Part shown: positions 1 through 6,037 of the stretch, piece by piece
Position numbering within the stretch: position 1 is the first letter of the stretch
How the letters are laid out: each line of letters opens with the position of its first letter
From: Victivallaceae bacterium
GTDB taxonomy: Bacteria; Verrucomicrobiota; Lentisphaeria; Victivallales; Victivallaceae
NCBI GenBank assembly: GCA_028717165.1
Contig: JAQUOK010000093.1
Span: 1-8,563 of the forward strand
Direction: 5' to 3'
Length of the DNA stretch: 8,563 bases
The notes under the pieces: generated by a model
What the model saw: the letters and a program-made list of their open reading frames with translations, nothing else
Database searches by the model: none
What the model was told of the DNA's origin: nothing
Position numbers and translations under genes: made by a program

Positions 1-1653
1 ATGAGCGACGGTTTGCAGAAAGTCGCCGGCGAAAAGATGAAACAGATATTGCATTTCTTTACCAGCAACCGTTTTGTGGCGGTTCTTGCCGGGACTTTGA
101 TAACTGCGGTGATCCAGTCTTCAAGCGCAACTACCGTGATGGTGATCGGTTTTGTTAATGCCGGCCTGCTGAACCTGATTCAGGCAATCGGGATCATTTT
201 CGGAGCCAATATCGGGACGACGGTTACGGCTCAGATTATTTCGTTCAAGCTTTCCGGCCTTGCCCTGCCTGCAATAACTCTGGGATTGCTGATAATGTTC
301 TTCAAACATCGTCTCGCCAAAGGCTGGGGGGAAACTTTGCTCGGATTCGGACTGCTCTTTTTCGGTATGACGATTATGAGCGACGAACTGAAACTGCTTG
401 GTACCTTTCCGTCATTTATCGATTTTTTCAGGAGCTTTGACTGTACCGGCGTCAATGGGATCATGCCGATCGGGCCGGTGCTGGGCGCTATCGGGATCGG
501 AACTTTAATGACCGTTATTGTTCAAAGCAGTTCGGCGACGACCGGTATTATACTGGCGCTTGCGGGCGGCGGCCTGATCAACTTCTATACTGCGGTGCCG
601 CTGGTTATCGGGACGAATATAGGCACTACCATTACTGCGGTGCTGGCTTCGTTGGCCGCCAACCGGCGCGCCAAACAGGCCGCCTGCGCCCATTGTCTGT
701 TCAACTTCAGCGGCGCTATCGTTATGATAATATTGTTTTATGTTCCCTGGGGGAACAGCGGAGTGCCGGTCTTCATGTATTTCATAAACAGCATAACCAG
801 CGGCGACGTATTTGCCGCGGTGCCGCAGAATATTGTCCGGCACATAGCCATGGCGCACACGTTTTTCAATGTGTTCAATGTTATCCTGCTCCTGCCTTTC
901 ATCGGCGCGATCGCCGCGGTATGTTCGTTCATCGTTCCCATAACCGGCGACAAGGATGAGAAGGTTCAGGCTCTGGAACCGCATCTGCTTAATACGCCGT
1001 CAATCGCTCTGGAACAGGCGGTGCAGTCTATCCGGTATATGGTCAGGGAAGCCTGGTCGATGATCGACTGTGTTATTGCCGAACATTTTATCCCGCAGAA
1101 AGTTGATGAGGAAGATTTCGAGAAGCTGGCTGACCGCGAGGACAAGATAGATGAACTGCAGGAGGAAATAACCGAATATCTCGTTCAGATAACCCGCCGG
1201 GAACTTTCGGACGAACAGGCTGGTCTGGTTCCGCTCCTGATGCACTGTACGAATGACGCCGAGCGCATTGCCGACCATACCGCCAATATTATTACCCTGA
1301 CCAAACGTCTGGCGAAAGCCAGAGAACAGTTAAGCCCGGAAGGACAGGATGAAATTAATATCCTGTGGAAAATACTCAGCGACCAGGCACATAATGTGGT
1401 TAAGGCCCTGCACGGTACCGACAGCGACAAGGTTAATTACGCCATCAGGGATGAAAAGAAAATCAACAAACTGGTGGATAAATACGAAAAAAATCATATC
1501 AACCGTCTCAAGGATGGTAAATGTAATCCTTTGATGGGCGTGATTTTCATTGAAATGCTTGCCGAAATGGAAAAGATCGGCGATCACCTCTGCAATATTG
1601 CCGAGCGTGCTCCGGAGATTCAGAAGCAGTACGTAAGCCTGGGAAGATCGTAA
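1..1653 (+). CDS. Na+/phosphate cotransporter family protein with C-terminal PhoU-like domain (5' partial)
   Basis: This is an inner-membrane protein of the sodium-dependent phosphate symporter family (NptA/YjbB-like, PF02690), expected to move inorganic phosphate with Na+. Two inverted-topology repeats are clear. QSSSATT occurs at residues 39-45 and 175-181, and each is followed by an NIGTT loop (GANIGTT 68-74, GTNIGTT 204-210). Hydrophobic helices fill roughly residues 22-315. Residues about 335-545 form a helical PhoU-like domain with two acidic metal-binding-type motifs, DAERIADH (419-426) and EMEKIGDH (522-529). The ATG at base 1 is probably not the start, because in this family MSDGLQKVAGEK follows an N-terminal hydrophobic helix (GxxLFLxGM-like), so some tens of codons lie left of the window. 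The stop is TAA at 1651-1653. No strong terminator follows. The role is family-based; substrate specificity and direction are not shown by the sequence. Confidence 0.93.
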   Translation: MSDGLQKVAGEKMKQILHFFTSNRFVAVLAGTLITAVIQSSSATTVMVIGFVNAGLLNLIQAIGIIFGANIGTTVTAQIISFKLSGLALPAITLGLLIMFFKHRLAKGWGETLLGFGLLFFGMTIMSDELKLLGTFPSFIDFFRSFDCTGVNGIMPIGPVLGAIGIGTLMTVIVQSSSATTGIILALAGGGLINFYTAVPLVIGTNIGTTITAVLASLAANRRAKQAACAHCLFNFSGAIVMIILFYVPWGNSGVPVFMYFINSITSGDVFAAVPQNIVRHIAMAHTFFNVFNVILLLPFIGAIAAVCSFIVPITGDKDEKVQALEPHLLNTPSIALEQAVQSIRYMVREAWSMIDCVIAEHFIPQKVDEEDFEKLADREDKIDELQEEITEYLVQITRRELSDEQAGLVPLLMHCTNDAERIADHTANIITLTKRLAKAREQLSPEGQDEINILWKILSDQAHNVVKALHGTDSDKVNYAIRDEKKINKLVDKYEKNHINRLKDGKCNPLMGVIFIEMLAEMEKIGDHLCNIAERAPEIQKQYVSLGRS

Positions 1654-1730
1654 CCGGTTATTTTCTCTCTGCGCATTATATGAATATTGAGAGCGGTTTT
1701 TACTCCTTGAAATCTTTCCTGAAAAGAATT

Positions 1731-1748
1731 TCCGGGTTGTTCCCCGGA
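1731..1748. other. Small hairpin between the transporter gene and rplU
   Basis: TCCGGG at 1731-1736 pairs with CCCGGA at 1743-1748 around a 6-nt loop. Neither side carries a T-run that would make it a convincing intrinsic terminator. It lies about 80 nt past the transporter stop and could be a 3'-end stabilising or rho-associated structure. The rest of 1654-1810 shows only AT-rich tracts and no coding potential that I can support. Confidence 0.3.
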
Positions 1749-1813
1749 TACTTATGAGACCGGCGTCCGTAAAAGGCGTTGCTGAAAAAATCTTATATTT
1801 TTTTGTATAGAAT

Positions 1814-1841
1814 TTGCATCTTCGGGAAATGCGTATATTGT
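1814..1841 (+). promoter_or_regulatory. Candidate promoter for rplU
   Basis: TTGCAT at 1814-1819 resembles a -35 box. TATATT at 1834-1839 resembles a -10 box but is only 14 nt away; the overlapping TATTGT at 1836-1841 gives 16 nt. Transcription would start near 1847-1850 and leave a leader of about 75-80 nt before the rplU start. The match to a sigma-70 consensus is modest and the spacing imperfect, so this is a guess drawn from position and composition. Confidence 0.25.
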
Positions 1842-1847
1842 ACGGTT

Positions 1848-1865
1848 CGCTGTTTGTAAACGGCG
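1848..1865 (+). promoter_or_regulatory. Hairpin in the rplU leader
   Basis: CGCTGTT (1848-1854) pairs with AACGGCG (1859-1865), with one G-U pair and a TGTA loop. It would sit at or near the 5' end of the rplU messenger if the suggested promoter is right. It has no T-run, so it is not a terminator. It could be a 5' stabilising stem or a ribosomal-protein autoregulatory leader, but it does not match an L21 leader that I recognise. Confidence 0.3.
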
Positions 1866-1926
1866 TGTCATAAATTCAGATTAACTTGGATATTGAAAAT
1901 ACTATAAATTCAGGAGCGATATAAAA

Positions 1927-2241
1927 ATGTACGCAATCATCAAAACTGGCGGAAAACAGTATAAGGTAAAGCAGGATGAAGTCCTTGCGATAGAGAAAAT
2001 TGAAGGCGAAGCCGGGAGCAAATTGACTTTTGATGAAGTTCTTGCCGTGGGCGAAGAAGGCAAAAGCCTGAACGTAGGGGCTCCGCTTGTTGAAGGCGCT
2101 AAAGTCGAAGCTGAAATTGTGGAACAGTTCCGCGGCCCCAAACTGATCGCCTTCAAAATGAAACGGCGCAAAGGCTACCACCGCAAAATCGGGCATCGCC
2201 AAAACCTTACCAAAATAAAAATTTCTGCTATTAACGCATAA
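1927..2241 (+). CDS. rplU: 50S ribosomal protein L21
   Basis: This encodes large-subunit ribosomal protein L21, which binds 23S rRNA. At 104 residues it is the normal bacterial length. It starts with the family hallmark MYAIIKTGGKQYKV (1-14), and its C-terminal part KRRKGYHRKIGHRQ (79-92) carries the basic L21 signature ending in GHRQ. The ATG at 1927 is supported by AGGAG about 10 nt upstream (1912-1916). Downstream, an intrinsic terminator ends the transcript. The usual partner gene rpmA (L27), which follows rplU in most bacteria, is absent here, and so is the small gene often found between them. Confidence 0.98.
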   Translation: MYAIIKTGGKQYKVKQDEVLAIEKIEGEAGSKLTFDEVLAVGEEGKSLNVGAPLVEGAKVEAEIVEQFRGPKLIAFKMKRRKGYHRKIGHRQNLTKIKISAINA

Positions 2242-2257
2242 TTACAGAAATAATTCC

Positions 2258-2271
2258 GCCGCAGCTGCGGC
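2258..2271. repeat. 14-bp perfect palindrome after rplU
   Basis: GCCGCAGCTGCGGC is a perfect palindrome in the rplU-purC intergenic space, upstream of the terminator. Its core GCAGCTGCGG recurs exactly at 3273-3282, in the repeat region after purC. With no real loop it is more likely a protein site or a repeat remnant than a stable RNA hairpin. Confidence 0.4.
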
Positions 2272-2287
2272 CAAATGTGTCTATATT

Positions 2288-2323
2288 AATGGTTCCGGTT
2301 AATAGCTGTGAACCATTTTTTTT
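2288..2323 (+). terminator. Intrinsic terminator of rplU
   Basis: AATGGTTC (2288-2295) pairs perfectly with GAACCATT (2310-2317) across a 14-nt loop, and the stem runs directly into a T tract (eight T from 2316 to 2323). This is a standard rho-independent terminator. It separates rplU from purC, so the two are unlikely to be one operon unless read-through occurs. Confidence 0.8.
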
Positions 2324-2347
2324 ATAAACGGCAAAGGGAGAAATGAT

Positions 2348-3244
2348 ATGAAGTACGATGATAACGGAGCTTTGATACAGTGTGAACTGGAAGGGATCAA
2401 ATTAATCAATCGCGGAAAAGTCCGGGACATCTATGATCTGGGCGACAGTCTCCTTTTTGTCGCAAGCGACCGTCTGAGCGCTTTTGACGTGGTTATGCCT
2501 AACGGGATTCCCTGCAAAGGGGAAGTGCTGACCAGGATTTCACTGTTCTGGTTCGAAATGATGGATTTTGTGGAAAACCATCTTATTTCCGCGGATGTTT
2601 ACACCCGCCCCGAACTGGCGAAATATGCCGGCGCCCTGGAGGGGCGCTCGATGATTGTTAAAAAAGCGAGGCCTCTGCCGGTGGAATGTATTGTCCGGGG
2701 GTACCTTATCGGCAGCGGCTGGAAGGATTATCAGAAGACCGGCGAGGTATCCGGCATCAGACTGCGGAGCGGTTACCGGCAGGCGGAAAAACTCGATGAA
2801 ACCTTATTTACGCCTTCCACCAAAGCCGAACAGGGATTGCATGATGAAACTATTTCCTTTGACAAAGTCATCGCCATTCTCGGCAAAGACCAGGCGAACG
2901 GGATTCGGGATCTTTCGATAAGGATTTACTCGACGGCTCATGATTATGCCAGAGCCAGGGGGATTATTCTGGCTGATACCAAATTCGAGTTCGGCGTTTA
3001 TGAAGGCAGGACGATTCTTATCGATGAAGTTCTGACTCCGGATTCAAGCCGTTTCTGGCCGGCCGATAAATATGAAGTGGGCTGCAGTCCGGTAAGTCTG
3101 GATAAACAATACGTACGTGATTACCTTGAAACCCTCGACTGGGGAAAAACGGCTCCCGGCCCCGTCCTTCCGAAAGAAGTCGTAGAGAAAACGACGGAAA
3201 AATATCTGGAAGCCTATCGCGCGATTACCGGGAAAGAGTTTTAA
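2348..3244 (+). CDS. purC: Phosphoribosylaminoimidazole-succinocarboxamide synthase (SAICAR synthetase)
   Basis: PurC joins CAIR and L-aspartate using ATP to make SAICAR in cytosolic de novo purine synthesis. At 298 residues it is the long, yeast Ade1-like form rather than the roughly 240-residue Bacillus/E. coli form. Family motifs run in order: GKVRDIYD (23-30, nucleotide loop), SDRLSAFD (40-47), PVECIVRGYLIGSGWKDY (111-128), FTPSTKAE (154-161), ILADTKFEFG (207-216) and DEVLTPDSSRFW (226-237). The start at 2348 has AGGGAG (2335-2340) 7 nt upstream. An ATG at 2343 in another frame opens a two-codon ORF that ends across this start. No other purine gene is in the window. The gene appears to be transcribed alone, after the rplU terminator; its own likely terminator lies about 280 nt downstream. 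Confidence 0.97.
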   Translation: MKYDDNGALIQCELEGIKLINRGKVRDIYDLGDSLLFVASDRLSAFDVVMPNGIPCKGEVLTRISLFWFEMMDFVENHLISADVYTRPELAKYAGALEGRSMIVKKARPLPVECIVRGYLIGSGWKDYQKTGEVSGIRLRSGYRQAEKLDETLFTPSTKAEQGLHDETISFDKVIAILGKDQANGIRDLSIRIYSTAHDYARARGIILADTKFEFGVYEGRTILIDEVLTPDSSRFWPADKYEVGCSPVSLDKQYVRDYLETLDWGKTAPGPVLPKEVVEKTTEKYLEAYRAITGKEF

Positions 3245-3261
3245 TATCATTTTTCCGTATT

Positions 3262-3519
3262 TCACCCGGCAAGCAGCTGCGGGCGCGGCTTCGCGCCGTA
3301 ACTTCTGCGTTCGATATACTCAGAATTTGGGGCGTGTGTCACGGAGCAGGCTGCTCCTATATAGACGCAACGTATTTCTAGTGTTAAGTCAATCATCGGT
3401 TGACCCATGGCACGGCTGGGGACAGCCGTGGCTTCGGGAAACGCAGGTAAAAGATAAATGATGTAGCCGCCCCTGTCCCTAGGGGCGTAAGCGACATTAG
3501 ACGTTTGACTTAACACTAG
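3262..3519. repeat. Hairpin-rich intergenic repeat region
   Basis: The space between purC and the convergent glycosyltransferase gene holds a series of compact hairpins. GGCGCG/CGCGCC (3282-3297, loop GCTT) comes first, then GGAGCAG/CTGCTCC (3343-3357), CACGGCTG/CAGCCGTG (3411-3430, loop GGGA) and CGCCCCT/AGGGGCG (3468-3487, loop of 6). Their centres are about 57-70 nt apart. The palindrome GCAGCTGC (3273-3280) stands at the left. The minus strand is open for 84 codons here, but the translation matches no family I know and the start has no ribosome site, so I treat it as repeat-derived. The right part is the inverted-repeat element at 3378-3519. Confidence 0.5.
3378..3519. mobile_element. Putative miniature inverted-repeat element (MITE-like, 142 bp)
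   Basis: CTAGTGTTAAGTCAA (3378-3392) and TTGACTTAACACTAG (3505-3519) are perfect 15-bp inverted repeats bounding 142 bp with no gene. Two strong hairpins lie inside (3411-3430 and 3468-3487), so the whole element can fold as an outer stem with two arms. Both ends read CTAG. Some insertion sequences, including IS630, are known to target CTAG with TA duplication, which would fit a non-autonomous derivative, but no transposase is present to assign a family. An alternative is a structured RNA or repeat of the REP/ERIC type. The right end supplies the TAG stop of the displaced glycosyltransferase frame. Confidence 0.5.
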
Positions 3520-3710
3520 TTGCCAGCTCCCGTTTGCGGGGGCTTTTCTCCCTTGTACCAGATGAAACAGAGGCTTTTGAAGCGTACGGCGAAAGGAAAG
3601 ATCATGAAAAAGAACATAGCGGCATAAAGACGGAAGGTCGAAAATCTTTTCGTTTTCCGTCCGGAGGTGACAAGCTTAATGTCGTCGATGATCTTAAAAA
3701 CTTTATTATT
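3516..3710 (-). pseudogene. Displaced C-terminal part of the glycosyltransferase (-1 frame)
   Basis: Read in the -1 frame from the seven-A run at 3715-3709, the protein continues WGKK-NNKVFKIIDDIKLVTSGRK, then a hydrophobic segment FRLYAAMFFFMIFPFAVRF and a short polar tail ending GEKPPQTGAGN. The IKLVTSGRK stretch and the single C-terminal membrane helix are what related family 2 enzymes have after the (R/K)WG(K/R)(K/R) segment, so this is the true end of the gene. The rejoined protein would have 252 residues. The stop TAG (3518-3516) lies inside the right inverted repeat of the 142-bp element. Either the gene is a recent pseudogene, one A was lost in sequencing, or the cell restores the frame by slippage. 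Confidence 0.7.
3525..3547 (+). terminator. Probable intrinsic terminator for purC transcription
   Basis: AGCTCCCG (3525-3532) pairs with CGGGGGCT (3537-3544) around a TTTG loop, with one G-U pair, and TTTT follows (3544-3547). Orientation suits + strand transcripts, i.e. purC. It lies unusually far, about 280 nt, from the purC stop, with the hairpin-rich region in between, and within the -1 frame coding the C-terminal tail of the convergent glycosyltransferase. Confidence 0.55.
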
Positions 3711-4273
3711 TTTTTGCCCCACCTGATGCATTTTTTTGAAAGCCATATTTCCTCACTGGCGTAAACTTTTTCGCTGAAACCGCCGACCGCGTCGAAACAT
3801 TCCTTTAAAACATAAAAATATGAACCGGTGGCGAGGGACATTTTTACGGAAACGTAATTCCAGAGGTTCACAAATCCGGTAATAAATATATCCTGAGGCG
3901 CGTCGAAAATCAGAGTGACCCCGCCGCCGCAATAGTTGCGGTTGATAAGATTGTCGAATGTCCTTTTAAACAATTCTTCCGTAACGAGCGTATCGGCATC
4001 GAGGAAAATCAGATATTTGCCCTGCGCCGCTTCCGCTCCCCGGTTGCGGGCCCGGGAAATCTGGTTGCAGGGTTCAAAAATAACCGTCGTTCCATACGAA
4101 CGGGCGATTTCCGCCGTCCTGTCGGCGGAGTTGTTGTCAACGACGATGATCTCGCCATGCAGTTTTACGGCATTCATGACCTTAACTGCCGCTTCAAGGG
4201 TTGCAGGCAGGAATTCCTCTTCGTTATATGCCGGGATAATTATTGAATAATCAATCATATTGCGGTTTTCCAT
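3602..4273 (-). CDS. Family 2 glycosyltransferase, frameshifted near the C-terminus
   Basis: The protein is a GT-A fold glycosyltransferase of family 2 (DPM1-like group) that transfers a sugar from a nucleotide donor, probably to a lipid or polymer at the inner membrane; the substrate is unknown. Visible motifs are YSIIIPAYNEEEFLPATL (9-26), EIIVVDNNSADRT (41-53), ISRARNRGAEAAQGKYLIFLDAD (72-94, with the metal-binding DAD at 92-94), GGGVTLIF (116-123) and an ASEEIWLSKK acceptor-region motif (172-181). As read it has 223 residues, but after WGKK (185-188) the sequence turns into a serine- and proline-rich tail unlike the family. The expected end continues in the -1 frame. The start overlaps the gpsA operon closely: 4 nt separate it from the gpsA stop. 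The ATG at 4258 (residue 6), with GGAA upstream, is a plausible alternative start. Confidence 0.85.
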   Translation of the reverse strand: MENRNMIDYSIIIPAYNEEEFLPATLEAAVKVMNAVKLHGEIIVVDNNSADRTAEIARSYGTTVIFEPCNQISRARNRGAEAAQGKYLIFLDADTLVTEELFKRTFDNLINRNYCGGGVTLIFDAPQDIFITGFVNLWNYVSVKMSLATGSYFYVLKECFDAVGGFSEKVYASEEIWLSKKCIRWGKKIIKFLRSSTTLSLSPPDGKRKDFRPSVFMPLCSFS

Positions 4274-4277
4274 GACG

Positions 4278-5279
4278 TCAGGGATCTATTTCCGGCCTGG
4301 ACGGCCGGGACATGAGATTTTTGAGCGCTTCTCCGGGAGTTTTGTTTTCATAGAGAACGGCGTAAATTTCATTGATGATCGGGCATTCGATGCCGGTTTG
4401 CCGGGCGAGCGCGTGGGCGCTCTGTGCGGTTTTTACGCCTTCGGCAACGACCATGCCCATGGCAGTCAGTATCTCGTCAAGTTTTTTGCCCCGGCCGAGT
4501 TCCTCCCCGACGTGGCGGTTGCGGCTGTGTCCGCTGCAGCAGGTGACTATCAGATCGCCGATGCCGCTCAGACCCGAAAAAGTCAGGGGGTTGCCGCCTA
4601 AAGCTTCGCCCAGACGGCTCATTTCTGCAATGCCGCGGGTTATCAATGCCGCTTTGGGATTATCGCCGAGCTGCATGCCGTCAACGATGCCGGCGGCGAC
4701 CGCCATGACGTTTTTCAGCGCTCCGCCGAGTTCCGTGCCGATTACGTCGCTGCCGGTGTAGACCCGGAACGTTTCTTTCATGAACGTTGCCTGGACTTTC
4801 AAGGCGGCGTTTTCATCTTCCGAAGCGGCGACAACGGTGGTGGGAACACCTTTGATGACTTCCTCGGCGTGGCTGGGGCCGGACAGAACCGCGTATGAAC
4901 ATTTTCCCAGGACGTCCGCACAGATTTCGCTGACGCGCAGGAGAGAACCGTTTTCTATGCCTTTGGCGACGTTGACCAGCAGATGGCGTTCAGCATTGAA
5001 AAATTTTTTGAATTGTTCCAGCACCCGGCGCGTATACTGGGCAGGAGACGCCAGCAGGATCAGTTCACTGTCCGCGACAGCTGCGGACATATCCTTTTCG
5101 AGGCGCAGGTTCTCATGGAATTTGTATCCCGGCAGAAACTGCGTATTTTCGCGGCAGGCCGCCATTTTGTCGAGGTATTCCGGGAAGGGGCCCCACATGG
5201 TTACCTTATGGCCGTTTTGGCAGAGCAGCATGGACAGGGCCGTGCCCCAGGAGCCGTCGCTTAAAGTCGTTATCTTCAT
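4278..5279 (-). CDS. gpsA: Glycerol-3-phosphate dehydrogenase [NAD(P)+]
   Basis: GpsA reduces dihydroxyacetone phosphate to sn-glycerol 3-phosphate in the cytosol, feeding phospholipid synthesis. At 333 residues it is full length. Motifs in order are the Rossmann loop SDGSWGTAL (7-15), NVAKGIE (103-109), SGPSHAEEV (133-141), ELGGALKNVMAVAAG (183-197, with the catalytic-type lysine at 189), RGIAEM (215-220), SGIGDLIVTC (238-247) and SRNRHVGEELGRG (252-264). The usual GxGxWG loop has Ser in place of the first Gly, and SGPSHA replaces the commoner SGPSFA. The gene lies 9 nt after plsY and 4 nt before the glycosyltransferase, so the three are very probably one operon. The ribosome site is weak (AAGG about 14 nt upstream), which suggests translational coupling to plsY. 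Confidence 0.96.
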   Translation of the reverse strand: MKITTLSDGSWGTALSMLLCQNGHKVTMWGPFPEYLDKMAACRENTQFLPGYKFHENLRLEKDMSAAVADSELILLASPAQYTRRVLEQFKKFFNAERHLLVNVAKGIENGSLLRVSEICADVLGKCSYAVLSGPSHAEEVIKGVPTTVVAASEDENAALKVQATFMKETFRVYTGSDVIGTELGGALKNVMAVAAGIVDGMQLGDNPKAALITRGIAEMSRLGEALGGNPLTFSGLSGIGDLIVTCCSGHSRNRHVGEELGRGKKLDEILTAMGMVVAEGVKTAQSAHALARQTGIECPIINEIYAVLYENKTPGEALKNLMSRPSRPEIDP

Positions 5280-5288
5280 TAATTTTTT

Positions 5289-5942
5289 TCAACCTTTTTT
5301 CTTTTCGAATCTGCTTTCGGTGCCGTTGAGCAGGCGTTTGATATTGGCGGTATGTTTCAGTATGGTCATGATTGACAGAAAATACAGAAAGGCCAGGACG
5401 TAAGGGGAATGATAATAGTTTGGGCGGCCGAACCAGGATATTAAGGTGGCGCATACCGGCAAAACTGCCGCTGCCGATAAACTGGCAAGTGAAACATAAC
5501 GGCTCAGCAAATACACCGCAATCCACACGATTCCGGCGATTATAAATGAAAAAGGAGCAAGCGCCAGCAACGCTCCGGCGGCAGTGGCGACCCCTTTACC
5601 GCCGCGAAACCAGAGATATACGGGAAACATGTGTCCGAGTACGGCGCACAAAGCGGCAGCCATCTGGGTGAGGTGGTAACTGTCGTCAATATACTTGTTT
5701 TGCAGGAGGAGCGTAACTACAAGGACAGGAATGAAACCTTTCAGAAAATCAAGGGTGAAGCACAATCTGCCGTTCCATTTGCCGATTACCCGGGTGACAT
5801 TGGTGGCGCCGATATTCCGGCTGCCGAGTTTTCGTATATCCATGCCGTGCCGTTTGCCGATGAGGTATCCCCAGGGAATCGCCCCGATCAGATAGGAAAT
5901 AAGGCATATAAGGAAAAGAATTAGTATTGTTATTGTTGACAT
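5289..5942 (-). CDS. plsY: Glycerol-3-phosphate acyltransferase PlsY (acyl-phosphate dependent)
   Basis: PlsY is an inner-membrane enzyme that moves an acyl group from acyl-phosphate to sn-glycerol 3-phosphate, giving lysophosphatidic acid. It has 217 residues, with hydrophobic helices at about 3-25, 63-82, 92-110, 124-155 and 160-195. The three conserved cytoplasmic motifs are present: SYLIGAIPWGYLIGK near residue 16, GSRNIGATNV at about 40-49, and GHMFPVYLWFRGGKGVATA at about 103-121. The C-terminal NIKRLLNGTESR is also typical. GGGAG lies 8 nt before the ATG, which supports the start. It is the first gene of the leftward plsY-gpsA-glycosyltransferase cluster; pairing with gpsA couples substrate supply to use. 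A partner PlsX is not in the window. Confidence 0.96.
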   Translation of the reverse strand: MSTITILILFLICLISYLIGAIPWGYLIGKRHGMDIRKLGSRNIGATNVTRVIGKWNGRLCFTLDFLKGFIPVLVVTLLLQNKYIDDSYHLTQMAAALCAVLGHMFPVYLWFRGGKGVATAAGALLALAPFSFIIAGIVWIAVYLLSRYVSLASLSAAAVLPVCATLISWFGRPNYYHSPYVLAFLYFLSIMTILKHTANIKRLLNGTESRFEKKKG

Positions 5943-6037
5943 TCTTCGACTCCCATTGTAATTTTATTTTTAAGATTCCCTATTAGTTTATACTAAGTGG
6001 CGTTTTTTGCAAACAAAAACAGGAAAGTTAATGAAAT
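5943..6037. promoter_or_regulatory. Divergent promoter region between plsY and the M24 peptidase gene
   Basis: This 95-bp AT-rich spacer must carry the start signals of both flanking genes. TATACT at 5989-5994 is a good -10 candidate for the rightward gene, though no clear -35 stands 16-18 nt before it. On the other strand TATAAA (5992-5987) and TAAACT are -10 candidates for plsY, with TTGCAA near 6012-6007 as a -35. The two -10 candidates overlap, so the two directions may compete. This is inference from consensus only. Confidence 0.45.

Noticed and set aside
693..959. An 88-codon plus-strand frame, and several minus-strand frames, inside the transporter gene.
   Set aside because: They overlap a well-supported gene in other frames, lack ribosome sites, and give compositions rich in Arg and His typical of shadow frames.
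1651..1664. TAACCGGTTA palindrome followed by TTTT at the transporter stop codon.
   Set aside because: With a minimal loop only three A/T base pairs remain in the stem, which is too weak for an intrinsic terminator.
3262..3516. An 84-codon open frame on the minus strand between purC and the glycosyltransferase gene.
   Set aside because: It runs through hairpins and both inverted repeats, has no ribosome site and matches no family I know; it is most likely produced by the repeat sequence. It would be reconsidered if many copies keep the frame.
3725..3746. Internal ATG at 3746 (minus) as start of a separate 76-residue protein.
   Set aside because: GAGGA lies nearby, but the product would be only the tail of a glycosyltransferase with one membrane helix. 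Continuity with the upstream frame explains it better as a frameshift.
4780..5403. A 207-codon plus-strand frame across gpsA and the end of plsY.
   Set aside because: Both genes beneath it are certain on the opposite strand, and the translation matches no known family; it is an antisense shadow.
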